DNA of 46,211 nucleotides from an uncultured Kiritimatiellota bacterium. GTDB taxonomy: Bacteria; Verrucomicrobiota; Kiritimatiellia; RFP12; UBA1067. The stretch's first letter is position 1; the number at the start of each line of letters is the position of its first letter. The stretch covers positions 1 through 46,211 of the forward strand of contig CAKTZI010000028.1 in assembly GCA_934635385.1 (NCBI GenBank), in the 5' to 3' direction. Shown here piece after piece: positions 15,428-24,304 of this stretch. The position numbers were made by a program, and so were the translations under genes. The notes under the pieces are model-generated. The model made no database searches, had not been told where the DNA came from, and was given only the letters and a program-made list of their open reading frames with translations.

Positions 15428-16192
15428 TCACACCGCGCATCCCGCTCTCTCCGCGAGCCTCGCGAGCCGCCAGCCGTGCGTCGCGTAGCCGATCCCGCCG
15501 GTGCGGGCCGTTCTCCTCGTCCGGCATCCACTCGTCCTCGCCCTTCGGCCCGACGATGCGGTACGTGCCGCGACGGACGTTGAAGTACGGCTCGACGCCG
15601 CGCACCGCCGCGAGGACGGCCGTCCCGTCCCACGCCGAGCGTCCGCCCGCGCCGTAGCACGCCCGCCGCCACTTCGCCGGGTCGGCGGCGACCTCCGCGC
15701 GCGACGGGAGCTGCAGGCCATCGCCACCCAGCGGACGACCTTCCGCGCGACGAGCGCCTTTCCGTCCAGCGGCGAGAGGTCGTCCGGGTACGTCACCGCC
15801 TCCGGCCAGTCGCGGATGAGCTTGCGGTACTTCCAGTGCCCGCCGTCGCCCTCGGCCGGTCGCTCGCCGAGCGGCGCCGCCGGGTCGACCTTCTCCTTCG
15901 CGCCGGGCCAGGCGCCGAGGACGCACTTTCCCTTCGGCGCGCCGACGGGCGGGTGCGCGCGCCCGTAGTAGGCGTTGATGACCTGGATTGCGCCGACCGA
16001 GGCGTTGCCGCGCGTGCTGCTCACCGTCGCGAGGATCTCGCACTCGCCCGCGTCCGCGAGCGCGTGCAGGCACGCGAGCGCCCCGACGTCGTCGAAGTCG
16101 CAGATCATGTCCGTGTCGAAGATGATCCTGACGGGCTCGGCCGCCGCACCCAAGGCGGCCACCGCCGCCACCACAAACATCAGCTTTTTCAT
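15428..16192 (-). pseudogene. Decayed secreted nucleoside hydrolase (IUNH superfamily)
   Basis: The gene starts with a signal peptide (MKKLMFVVAAVAALGAAAEP) and the calcium-site motif of the family, IIFDTDMICDFDDVGAL, followed by HALADAGECEILATVSST. AGGAG lies nine bases upstream of ATG 16192. Near 15,710 the frame breaks: after KVVRWVAMAC the sense continues in another frame (LPSRAEVAADPAKWRRACYG and WDGTAVLAAVRGVEPYFN, ending DEENGPH). From memory of the family, about 60 residues that normally join these parts are absent, and a shorter gap seems present near YPDDLSPLDG. A second shift near 15,490 is possible. The family hydrolyses the N-glycosidic bond of nucleosides. This copy is almost certainly inactive unless the window contains assembly errors. 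Confidence 0.7.
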
Positions 16193-16223
16193 TTTCGCTG
16201 TTCTCCTGATTTCGTACTTATTC

Positions 16224-18683
16224 TTAGAAAAACGCAGAGCCGCTTCGCGGGGCAATGTGAGGGTCGCGAGAGAATCGCTTCGCATCCTGTGCGACCTTTT
16301 CTTGCACCCAGTACATCTTTTTCCCAACGCAAAGGAGCCCTGAAGGGGCGACGAGACCGACAGGAATGCGCGAAGCGAAGCTCCCTGTCTCCTCTGATCG
16401 CCCGGCCGCAGGCCGCTCTGTGTTTTTAGATGCCTCACGCAGAGCCGCAGTTGACGACAGCAGACGCACAGGGCCCACAAGCCCGGAGGGCACGAGCGGT
16501 GCGGACGCCGTCAAGTAGTTCCACATCGAGAACGTGCGCCGCTGCGTGTCCGGTGGCAGACGCCCCGTCTTCAGGAACGCCGGATAGCGCGTCGGATAGC
16601 TGCCGATGTCGCGTCCAAGGCACTTCGACGTCCGCCGTTCGCAGATTTCGGGAAAGCGTTCGTCGCCGATGAGCCGATTCGCCCAGACATTCGTGTAGTC
16701 GATCTCGATTCGGTTGCCCGTCGGCTTCAGAAGCCCCGGCCTCACGCGTACGCGGTACGACGGCGCCCAGACCGTGCCCAGCGACACGCCGTTGAGCCGC
16801 ACCCGCGCGCTGTTGCCGCGCAGATCGCCGAGGTCGAGCGCCGTGACCGCCGCCGCGTCCGGGCAGTCGAACGACAGCCGATACGTCGCCGTGCCGGAGA
16901 AAAAGCGGATCTCGTCGTCCGCGTGCGTCGTCCAGTCGAAAAACGGCTGCGTCGTCCGCACCGGCTTCGGCGACGGCCCCGGCGCCGCGCTCTGCCAGTC
17001 GATCGTCCAGGTCCCCGTCAAGTCGGCCACCAGCTGCGGCGGCGGCTCCGGCAACAGCCCTTTTGCACGCCCCGTGACGAGGAACCCGCTTTGTCCCGGC
17101 ACGACGACGGACGGCGGCGCGCCGATGGTGCCCGTCACCGGATCGAACCATTCGCCTGTCGCCGTCAGCGTGAAGTTCGTCGTGGACGGATTGACGAGGA
17201 ACCGCACGGTCACGTCGCCCGACCGCCGCACGCACTGTCCCCAGTCGCCGCCGGGCCACCGCGCGTCGTCCGCCCGTTCGCCCCACTGCAAAAGCGCCTG
17301 ACAGCGGCTGATGAACGCGAAGAACGCGGCGGCGTCCCGCGCCCACGTCTGGGTGCGCCCGAAATGCGTGCCCCAGCACCCGAACGTCATGCCGGGACGA
17401 ATCCCGTCGCCCCACGGCTGAAGCGCGACCGAATGCAGCATCAGGCGGTTGATGCCGCGCACGAACGCGAAATCGACGTACGGCTTCAGCCGGGCGGGCG
17501 TCTCGTCCCACCGCGAACTTTCCGGCCAGCCCGTCAGGGCCTCCGCCTCGAACAGCCGATTCGGGACGCCCTGCGGGAAATGACGGTCGCGCACACGATT
17601 CCACTGGCCGGGCGGCGGCAGTTCGTAGCCGTCCCACGGACATCCTCCGCTCCAGAACTCCGTCCCGACACGATCGACGAACTCCGCGCAATCGGCCGTC
17701 GCGAACGGCCCCGTGTAGGGCTCGCACGAGAACGCCAGCCCCGCCGCGTGCAGACGGTCGCGCGAAATCCGAAAGAACACGTCACGGTAGAGGTCGGCGA
17801 CCGTCTGGTCGAAGTCGCGCCTGAACGTCGCCGCGTGCTCGCCCGAAACGGCGAATCCGGCAAGGCTCGGCAGATACGGCTGCGGATCGTAACCGCGCCG
17901 CGACAGAAACTCGTCACGCATCCGCAGCGTCCAGCTCGGCGTCCCCGCCTCGTAGCTGTCCACGTGCAGAAAGTTGAAGCCCTTGCCGATGAAGGCACCG
18001 AGGTGTTTCTGCGCGTCGCCCAGCACGTGATCCCAATGGGCGTTGACCGCCGCCGCCGACATCTTGTCGCATTCGTAGCCCGTCGCGCCCTTCTGCGCCG
18101 GACTGTTGAAGGACGGCTTCGCGACGTGCGAAATGACAAGTTCGCCGGACGGCTGCGCAAGGCGAACGACTTCCCGCGCATCGACCGGCTTTCCCGTGAA
18201 CGGCTTTCCGCCGACGCCGAGCCGACGGCCGTTCTGCTCAAAGACGAGTTCGCGCATCGCGTGTTCGGGCCTTGTCCACGGTCCGCCGGAATGCGAATAG
18301 CCGGGGCAGTTGTGAAGGCCGATCTCCAGTCCGCGCCGCACGGCCTCCGCGACGGCGAAGCGCGCGAGTTCCCACCACGCGGGCGTGGCCGCGACAAGGC
18401 CCTCGGACGGGCCGCCCGCAAGCTCGACCTTGCCGGGCGCCGAGACGTCCGGCCCGGCAAAGGCGACGACCGTCCCGACGCCGCTTTCCGCCATCCAGTC
18501 GAGGTCGCGCACGATGCCTTCGCGCGAGACGCCCGTTCCCATCCAGTGCCACCAGACGCCGACCTTCGCCATCTGCGGCGGCTGGCGAAAGGCCGTCGCA
18601 GGATCAGGCGCAGACGCCGCCCCGCATGCGCTTACCGCAAGCAGGGCGAGGGCGAGAACGACACTCAATTGAATTCTCTTCAT
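16224..18683 (-). CDS. GH106-like alpha-L-rhamnosidase with repeat-derived C-terminus
   Basis: An 819-residue secreted protein. The signal peptide (MKRIQLSVVLALALLAVSACG) looks lipoprotein-like. The body follows GH106: VGVWWHWMGTGVSREGIVRDL, LEIGLHNCPGYSHSGGPW, FLHVDSYEAGTPSWT, FSCEPYTGPF, RPGMTFGCWGTHFGR, then a C-terminal jelly-roll (LTGTWTIDW, VRLNGVSLGTVW, IEIDYTNVWANRLIGDE). The family removes alpha-L-rhamnose from pectic side chains or arabinogalactans. The expected end is near PSGLVGPVRLL; the last 67 residues, from KNTERPAAG, are read from the inserted repeat. It lies 348 bp after FGE-like gene 1, with repeat copy B between. No strong promoter of its own is seen. Confidence 0.8.
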   Translation of the reverse strand: MKRIQLSVVLALALLAVSACGAASAPDPATAFRQPPQMAKVGVWWHWMGTGVSREGIVRDLDWMAESGVGTVVAFAGPDVSAPGKVELAGGPSEGLVAATPAWWELARFAVAEAVRRGLEIGLHNCPGYSHSGGPWTRPEHAMRELVFEQNGRRLGVGGKPFTGKPVDAREVVRLAQPSGELVISHVAKPSFNSPAQKGATGYECDKMSAAAVNAHWDHVLGDAQKHLGAFIGKGFNFLHVDSYEAGTPSWTLRMRDEFLSRRGYDPQPYLPSLAGFAVSGEHAATFRRDFDQTVADLYRDVFFRISRDRLHAAGLAFSCEPYTGPFATADCAEFVDRVGTEFWSGGCPWDGYELPPPGQWNRVRDRHFPQGVPNRLFEAEALTGWPESSRWDETPARLKPYVDFAFVRGINRLMLHSVALQPWGDGIRPGMTFGCWGTHFGRTQTWARDAAAFFAFISRCQALLQWGERADDARWPGGDWGQCVRRSGDVTVRFLVNPSTTNFTLTATGEWFDPVTGTIGAPPSVVVPGQSGFLVTGRAKGLLPEPPPQLVADLTGTWTIDWQSAAPGPSPKPVRTTQPFFDWTTHADDEIRFFSGTATYRLSFDCPDAAAVTALDLGDLRGNSARVRLNGVSLGTVWAPSYRVRVRPGLLKPTGNRIEIDYTNVWANRLIGDERFPEICERRTSKCLGRDIGSYPTRYPAFLKTGRLPPDTQRRTFSMWNYLTASAPLVPSGLVGPVRLLSSTAALREASKNTERPAAGRSEETGSFASRIPVGLVAPSGLLCVGKKMYWVQEKVAQDAKRFSRDPHIAPRSGSAFF
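16231..16424. mobile_element. MITE-like repeat, copy A
   Basis: A repeat of about 195 bp whose ends are imperfect inverted repeats (AACGCAGAGCCGC at the left, complement of AACACAGAGCGGCC at the right). It shares a 56-bp identical core with copy B (near 16260-16315) and a near-identical right third (CCCTGAAGGGGCGA to CTCTGTGTT). It has internal small palindromes and no coding capacity for a transposase. It is inserted over the 3' end of the GH106 gene, which reads through it for its last 67 codons. No target-site duplication could be confirmed. Confidence 0.65.
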
Positions 18684-18715
18684 GCGGAAACATTGCCCTT
18701 GAATGTTTTTAGGTA

Positions 18716-19006
18716 AACACAGAGCCGCTTTCGCGGGGCAATATGAGGGTCGCGAGAGAATCGCTTCGCATCCTGTGCGACCTTTTCTTGCACCCAGTAC
18801 ATTTTTTCAACGCAGAATCGCAGAGGTCTCACACGGAGGGACGGAGACACGGAGAATGTCCGGAACGCTCCGTGCCTCCGTGTGTGTTTGCCACCCCAAA
18901 GGCTCTGCGGCCTCTGCGCCCTGAAGGGGCGAGGAGGCCGACAGGACAGGCGCGAAGCAAAGCTCCCTGTCTTCTCTGATCGCCCGGCCGTAGGCCGCTC
19001 TGTGTT
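18716..19006. mobile_element. MITE-like repeat, copy B
   Basis: A 291-bp copy in the same orientation as copy A. The ends AACACAGAGCCGC and the complement of AACACAGAGCGGCC are inverted repeats. It carries about 90 bp more than copy A in the middle (near 18815-18915), including an ACGGAGGGACGGAGACACGG segment facing CCGTGCCTCCGTG, which could fold. It fills most of the 348-bp gap between FGE-like gene 1 and GH106, so GH106 is bracketed by direct copies A and B. No gene is visible in the gap. Confidence 0.65.
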
Positions 19007-19031
19007 CATGAATTTCTCCCACAGAGGCAAC

Positions 19032-20255
19032 TCATTCGAGAGGACGGACTGGGCAGACAAGGCGATGGCCCGAACCCGTGCCCGCATAGCCATCCGACTC
19101 ATAGGGTATGCGCGCGTACACTTTCGCGAAAGTCGCGCCGCAGGACTGGCCAACCGAACCGCCGCGTCGCGTACGGTAGCGCTTCTCGTCCGGCGTCGTC
19201 GGCCCGGCCGGATCCGTCAGGCGGCTACCGTAGGCGGGCGTTTCCGCCGATGTGCCGTAGAGATCCAAAACGTATTCGAGCGCGTTGCCGCCCATGTCAT
19301 ATAGGCCAAACCCGTTCGGACGCTTTAGCCCGACTTCCACGACGGCGTTCGTCTCATTCGCATACCAGCCGTAGTCCAGCTGCGACGTCGCATCCGTCCC
19401 CGGATAGTCCGTGCGCCGCCCCGCACGCGCGGCGAACTCCCACTGGGCGCCCGTCGGCAAGTCAAACGCATAACCCTGTTGGATGCGCAGCTTTCCGAGC
19501 GGCGATGCGGCGTCGACCGCATGCGCCGAAGTCTGTCCCTCCGCAACCGTCGGCCAGGAGAACCCCGTGCCGCGCATCGTCCCCCATGAGACCGACACCA
19601 GCGGCTTCACGGACGCGTCTTCGTCCGTGCCGGACGCCGCGCTGCCCTCGGTGATCCAGGCGTACTGTCCGGCCGTCAGCTCGAAGACGCCGATGTAGTA
19701 GTCTTCGGAAAACGAGACGCGCGACATCGGACACTCCGAGGTCGTCGCGCCCGTGACGTCACCCAGTTCCGTCTCGACACCCGCCGCCGGAATGCGCCGC
19801 ATCAAAAGTTTGTCGGTCTTGTATGTCCGCGACAGGACGCCGCCGGGCACGGCGTCGGCCGACACGTAGTAGCGCGGACGATCCCGCCCCGTCAGGTCAA
19901 ACACCACGTAAGCCGGAGGCTGTCCGACGCTCCAAGCCGTCAGGCGAACCTTCAGGTCCTTCAGCGTCGTCTGCGGAAACGCCGCACGGACAGGCCAAGC
20001 GAACCGATGGCGGCCGACGTCCACACGGGCATTCACGTCGCCCGTGAGGTTGGTCGTCGCAATCGAGGTAATCGTCACGTCGTCAGCTGTGAACTCGGCC
20101 GTGACGATCGCGGACTCGCCCGCAAGCGCGTAGGTGACGGCGACATTCTTGTTCCGCTCGTTCTCGTTCGCGAGCGTGACGTCCGTAATCACGGGCCGGG
20201 CCGTCAGGACGCCCGTCGTCAGGGCAAAAGCCAGTGTGCCGAAAAGCGTTTTCAT
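19032..20255 (-). CDS. Secreted FGE/SUMF1-fold protein, copy 1
   Basis: A 407-residue protein with a signal peptide (MKTLFGTLAFALTTGVLTA), an Ig-like N-terminal region of about 110 residues and a C-terminal formylglycine-generating-enzyme (sulfatase-modifying factor) fold. Fold markers are LPTGAQWEFAARAG, GLYDMGGNALEYVLD and YRTRRGGSVGQSC. True FGEs use a Cys pair after RGGS to activate sulfatases. Here only one Cys follows, at an atypical position, and no sulfatase gene is in the window, so catalysis is doubtful. The start at 20255 has AAGGA at the right distance. It is the last gene of the GH16 operon, 39 bp after its paralogue. A ligand-binding or structural role is as likely as an enzyme. 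Confidence 0.75.
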   Translation of the reverse strand: MKTLFGTLAFALTTGVLTARPVITDVTLANENERNKNVAVTYALAGESAIVTAEFTADDVTITSIATTNLTGDVNARVDVGRHRFAWPVRAAFPQTTLKDLKVRLTAWSVGQPPAYVVFDLTGRDRPRYYVSADAVPGGVLSRTYKTDKLLMRRIPAAGVETELGDVTGATTSECPMSRVSFSEDYYIGVFELTAGQYAWITEGSAASGTDEDASVKPLVSVSWGTMRGTGFSWPTVAEGQTSAHAVDAASPLGKLRIQQGYAFDLPTGAQWEFAARAGRRTDYPGTDATSQLDYGWYANETNAVVEVGLKRPNGFGLYDMGGNALEYVLDLYGTSAETPAYGSRLTDPAGPTTPDEKRYRTRRGGSVGQSCGATFAKVYARIPYESDGYAGTGSGHRLVCPVRPLE

Positions 20256-20294
20256 CGCATGATCCTTTCTCTTTTCCATTTCTCGTTCGCCTTG

Positions 20295-21554
20295 TCAGGG
20301 CAGTTCCAGACAGAGCCGATAGCCTGTCTTCGCGTCGGCGTTCGCGCTCGGCAAATAGCGGACACGGCAATAGACCTTCTGGTAGGGCGCATTCCATGGC
20401 TCGCTGCACGATCCGCCACGCCGCGAACGCCAAGCGTTCGCCTGGCTCGACGGACCCAACGGATCCGTGACGTCGCCGCCAACCGCAACTTCAGTTCCGT
20501 TGGCGTCCCCATAGGCCCCGACCGACAGCCAGTCCAGGCAGTGCTCGTAGACGTTTCCGATCATGTCGTAAAGGCCCAGGGCGTTCGGCGCCTTCAGCCC
20601 GACGGGCTGGACGACCCCCTGGGCATTCTCCTTCGTCCAGGCGATCGCCCCAAGAGACGCGGCATCCGTCGCATCGTTGTAGAATGCGCCCGACGTCCCG
20701 GCACGGGCGGCGAATTCCCACTGGGCGTCCGTCGGCAGGTCAAGACGCAGTCCCGTAAACGTCCGCCAAGCCGCCACATGCGACCCTGCATCGACATCCG
20801 AACGCACATGCCCCTCGGCGGCAGACGGATAGGCCGATCCGGCGTCCGCGCCGCGCACTTGCGTCCAGGCGACACCCGTCACGGGCGTCAAGTCTGCCGC
20901 GCCATAGTCCGCAAGCGTCTTCGCGAAATCCCGACGGCCGGAGACGACGATTGCGGTCTGCGCATGCGTCACGGGATAAACGGACAGGTAGTAGTCTTTC
21001 GTCAGCGTCACGTACCAAGACGGGAAATCGCCCGTGTCAGATCCGCTGCCGAACCGCCACCTCTTCCCCTTGGCCGGGATGCGTCGCATCAGCAGACGCT
21101 CAGTCTTGTAGAGGTTGTTCGTCACGCCGCCGGGGACGGCCGCCGCACCGGCGTAATAGGTTGCGCCGACGGTGTGCATCAGGTCGAGGCACAGGTACGG
21201 AGGCGGTTCGGACGGTTTCCATGCCTGAATGATGACCTGTGCCGCTTCGCCAATCGGCCCGATCTCGTCCGGACGGTCTTTCGCCGCCGCCCACGTGATC
21301 GTCCGCACGGCAGTTTCGTCAGCGGACACGAGCCGATTGACGTCACCGGCGACGAACGCGACGCCGCCTACCGACACGTCGTTCGTCAGGGCGTCCAGCG
21401 TGACGATTGCATCCGCGCCCGTCAACCGGTACGTGATGGTGACGCTCTTGGTCGCCGCATCCTGCGCGACCGAAAGAAGTTCAACGGTCGAATCGGCCGC
21501 TCCTGCCTCACACGCCGCGAGCAGCCCCGCACAAACGATTCCTAAGGTCTTCAT
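20295..21554 (-). CDS. Secreted FGE/SUMF1-fold protein, copy 2
   Basis: A 419-residue paralogue of the next gene, with the same plan: signal peptide (MKTLGIVCAGLLAACEAGA), Ig-like N-terminal region (SVTITYRLTGADAIVTLDA), a linker with YKTERLLMRRIPAKG, then the FGE fold (LPTDAQWEFAARAG, GLYDMIGNVYEHCLDW, RSRRGGSCSEPW). The Cys residues after RGGS do not match the catalytic spacing of FGE. Two starts two codons apart are possible (21560 and 21554). The second is preferred because GAGAGG lies 6-7 bases before it. It lies 17-23 bp after the 83-residue protein gene. The two copies are diverged, so the duplication is old. Confidence 0.75.
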   Translation of the reverse strand: MKTLGIVCAGLLAACEAGAADSTVELLSVAQDAATKSVTITYRLTGADAIVTLDALTNDVSVGGVAFVAGDVNRLVSADETAVRTITWAAAKDRPDEIGPIGEAAQVIIQAWKPSEPPPYLCLDLMHTVGATYYAGAAAVPGGVTNNLYKTERLLMRRIPAKGKRWRFGSGSDTGDFPSWYVTLTKDYYLSVYPVTHAQTAIVVSGRRDFAKTLADYGAADLTPVTGVAWTQVRGADAGSAYPSAAEGHVRSDVDAGSHVAAWRTFTGLRLDLPTDAQWEFAARAGTSGAFYNDATDAASLGAIAWTKENAQGVVQPVGLKAPNALGLYDMIGNVYEHCLDWLSVGAYGDANGTEVAVGGDVTDPLGPSSQANAWRSRRGGSCSEPWNAPYQKVYCRVRYLPSANADAKTGYRLCLELP

Positions 21555-21577
21555 CTTCATTCCTCTCTATTTTCCTG

Positions 21578-21829
21578 TCAGCGAATGATGAACACGGCTC
21601 CGCGCGGTGTCGTCGCCATGTCCATCGGGCCGCCCTCGGCAATCGACTGCCAACGGGCATCCAGTGAAAGCGAGCCGTCACTCGTCGCGGCACAAGAAGG
21701 CGTCATGTCCAATGAGACGTCAACCCACGGCAGCGTGGCGGCACCCGCAAGCCCGACCCAGCCAAGGCCAGCGGCTACGGCACACGGCAACCGCCCTGCG
21801 CAGGATTTCAGAACCTGTTTCTGTTTCAT
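21578..21829 (-). CDS. 83-residue secreted protein ending GAVFIIR
   Basis: A short protein with a basic, hydrophobic N-terminal signal (LKSCAGRLPCAVAAGLGWVG, ending near LAGAAT). It has about 50 mature residues and the C-terminal motif RGAVFIIR directly before the stop. The mature part (LPWVDVSLDMTPSCAATSDG) shows no family I recognise. ATG 21829 has AAAGGAAG 6 bases upstream. It sits in the GH16 operon, 34 bp after the clan GH-A gene. Either it is a genuine small exported protein carrying only a signal peptide and a sorting motif, or it is the remnant of a longer repeat protein that lost its middle. The clean frame and ribosome binding site slightly favour a functional gene. Confidence 0.6.
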   Translation of the reverse strand: MKQKQVLKSCAGRLPCAVAAGLGWVGLAGAATLPWVDVSLDMTPSCAATSDGSLSLDARWQSIAEGGPMDMATTPRGAVFIIR

Positions 21830-21863
21830 TGTTGTCTTCCTTTCTGTTTTTTGATGTTCACTG

Positions 21864-24287
21864 TCAACGCACAAGACGGATGTTGCGGATCCAGATCCGC
21901 ACCTTGTTGCCCGCGCCCGGCATGCCGCCGTACTGGAGGCTCGTCGCCCCTTCTCGGATATCGGGCTGATGGACGAAATCGATTTGCCGCGTCTCCCACA
22001 CGCTGGACGGCGGCGGCACCTTCAGCCAGTTCACCCAACCGCCGAACTTGCCGCCCATCATCTGCACAAGCGACGTCTTCCAGTCGTTCTCCACCTTGTC
22101 CTGTTCGCTCTTCGTCTCGAACACGAGGCCGCAGACGGACGACATCGGCCCTTCCTGCCCGTTCATCCTGATGCCGGGGAAGAACCACTTGCCGTCCACC
22201 TTGTCGTCCGTCCAGTCCGCCGCGAGGCAGATCGCCTGCTCCTTCTCGTCCCACGTCACCGACATCTTCGATGCGTTGCCGTTCGTGTACCATTCCTTCG
22301 GATCGTTCGCCCGCAGGAACGGTTCCAGCGTACGGGCATGGGCAAAGGCCCATTCCGAGAAGAGCGGAATCACGCACGCGGTCGATCTTCCGCTGTCCGC
22401 CTCACACCGCAGGGTCAACCGCCCCTGCCCCGACTTCAGGTCGAGAAGCGAGAGCCGCACCGTGAATTCGGCACAGCCCGCCGGCGGCAGGTCAAACGCC
22501 TCCGGCACGCCCTCCAGCGTCGCTCCCTCCCAGACGAGCCGCCCGCGCTTGCGCGTCCGCGACAGGTTCCAGACCTGAATTGTCAGGTTCGGCTTCTCCG
22601 TCAGCAAGTCCAGCCGCCGTCCGCTCGAACCGATGCGCGTCGCGCCCTTTTCGCCGTCCGCCCGCACGATCAGCGTGAGGTCTGTCCCCGCCAACGGACG
22701 CGGCGCGCCGAGCTTGCCCATCGGCACGGCGCGGCGCACGACCGGCAGCGCGAAGCGCCCCGTCAGGTACGCCGGATAGCGCGTCGCGACGAGCGCGGCG
22801 GCATCCTCCGTGACGGACACGGTGCGGCGGTCGCCCGTGAGACGCACCGCGCGGTAGTCGCCTGTCGGCAGGGCCAGCGTGAACGCGACTTCCGAGAGCG
22901 GTGCGTCCGTGAAGGTCTGCTGCCGCTCGACCTGCTTCTCGAAGTCCGTCACCGTCCAGTAGACGAGCGTGTGCTGCCCGTCCGGCTGGACATAGAGGAA
23001 TCCTTTGAGCCGCGCGTCCGGCAGGGCCACCTCGCCCAGCAGCTTCGCGCCCTCCAGTTCGCCCGTCAGCGTCGCGGCCGCCGCGTAGCTCGGCTTCAGC
23101 GTCCCGTCACGGCGGTAGATGCCCCAGTCCTTCATGCCGCCGCGCTCGTTCATGGCCGCCAGGTAGAAGTAGTACGAGCGGTTGACGCCGTTCATCTGCT
23201 TGAAGACCTGGTCCTTCGCGTAGAACTCGGCCAGCAGCCGCTCCTGCCCCTTCGAGTGGGCGCGGTTCGTGGTGCCGGGGCGCTGCACGCGCGCGTCCCC
23301 CTCCTGGTTCGTGCCGTCTTCCGTCACCCAGATCGCCCAGTTCGTAATGCCGTATTTCGCGAGCAGGTCGCGCCACGCGCCAAACCACTTGTCGTTCGCG
23401 CCGAGCGGGAAATAGGTGTGGTAGTTGAGACCGTCCGAATAGTACGCGCCGTCGTTGTCGAGCCAGAGGCTGTCGTAGCCAAGTCCGACGTCAAGGCAGA
23501 GCGCCCCACTGAAGACGATCCGCTCGGGATTCTTCGACTTGTAGCCGAGATATGACGCCTTCTGCGCCGCCGCGTAGTTCCAGCAGCCGTCGCCCACGGA
23601 CTGCGGCAGGTCCTGCTCGTTGTAGATCTCCCACGCGCACATCGCGCCGCCGAGCTCGCGTTCAAGACGACGGCAGAACGCATACATCTGCCGCAGGTCG
23701 CGCGGCACGACCACGGCCGTGTCGGCCCACTCCGGCGGACGGTGGATCATGCCGCAGACCTTGATCCCGTTGTCGGCGTAGGTCTGCGTGAAGTTGCGGT
23801 GCGGCACAAGCTCGAACTTGCCCGGCGCCTTCTCGATGTGCTCCCAGCGGAAGATCTTGCGCACGGACGCCTGTCCAGCAAGGCGCATGACGTCGGCGTT
23901 CGTCTTCTCCGGATCGCCCTTCGGCCACGCGCTCTCGCCCGCCATCATCGCGTAGGGCGAGTCCGGGGCAGGCGTCCGTCGCGTCGTCGGATCGCGCACC
24001 ACCGTGAACGCGAAATGTCCGCGCGCACCGTCCGCCCCTTCGGCGTCCAGTTCGTAGTAACCGGGGCCGAGCGCGGGCAGGACGAGCGAAATGCCGTTCG
24101 TCGGCCACGCGCCGGACGCGACCTCCGTCCCGAAGAAGTCCGTCACCGTCCAGCGCGCGAACGACGCCGGACCCTCGGCCTTGAACGCCGCGCCGACGCC
24201 CTCGATGAAGACGCCCGCCGGACGGTCAGTCGTGATGCCGGTCGCGAACTGCAGGGCCGCAGCCGCCAGAATCGTGGAGATGTGCAT
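21864..24287 (-). CDS. Secreted clan GH-A glycoside hydrolase, family unassigned
   Basis: An 807-residue protein with a short signal peptide (MHISTILAAAALQFATG). Residues 20-100 form a beta-rich N-terminal domain. A TIM barrel follows, with WEIYNEQDL (acid/base E224) and WAIWVTEDGTN (nucleophile E323). The 99-residue spacing and the NE motif are typical of clan GH-A (GH5, GH39, GH42 and relatives). FRWEHIEKAPGKFEL and HTYFPLG also fit. After residue 430 come beta domains, the last of which (TNGNASKMSVTWDEKEQAI to the end) looks like a carbohydrate-binding sandwich. The substrate cannot be named. It is 17 bp after the GH16 gene and co-transcribed with it. Confidence 0.75.
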   Translation of the reverse strand: MHISTILAAAALQFATGITTDRPAGVFIEGVGAAFKAEGPASFARWTVTDFFGTEVASGAWPTNGISLVLPALGPGYYELDAEGADGARGHFAFTVVRDPTTRRTPAPDSPYAMMAGESAWPKGDPEKTNADVMRLAGQASVRKIFRWEHIEKAPGKFELVPHRNFTQTYADNGIKVCGMIHRPPEWADTAVVVPRDLRQMYAFCRRLERELGGAMCAWEIYNEQDLPQSVGDGCWNYAAAQKASYLGYKSKNPERIVFSGALCLDVGLGYDSLWLDNDGAYYSDGLNYHTYFPLGANDKWFGAWRDLLAKYGITNWAIWVTEDGTNQEGDARVQRPGTTNRAHSKGQERLLAEFYAKDQVFKQMNGVNRSYYFYLAAMNERGGMKDWGIYRRDGTLKPSYAAAATLTGELEGAKLLGEVALPDARLKGFLYVQPDGQHTLVYWTVTDFEKQVERQQTFTDAPLSEVAFTLALPTGDYRAVRLTGDRRTVSVTEDAAALVATRYPAYLTGRFALPVVRRAVPMGKLGAPRPLAGTDLTLIVRADGEKGATRIGSSGRRLDLLTEKPNLTIQVWNLSRTRKRGRLVWEGATLEGVPEAFDLPPAGCAEFTVRLSLLDLKSGQGRLTLRCEADSGRSTACVIPLFSEWAFAHARTLEPFLRANDPKEWYTNGNASKMSVTWDEKEQAICLAADWTDDKVDGKWFFPGIRMNGQEGPMSSVCGLVFETKSEQDKVENDWKTSLVQMMGGKFGGWVNWLKVPPPSSVWETRQIDFVHQPDIREGATSLQYGGMPGAGNKVRIWIRNIRLVR

Positions 24288-24304
24288 GTCAGTTTTCCTT
24301 TTGA

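Noticed and set aside
19032..21554. Active sulfatase-maturation genes (FGE)
   Set aside because: The Cys pair expected after RGGS is not in place and no sulfatase gene is visible, so I call only the fold.
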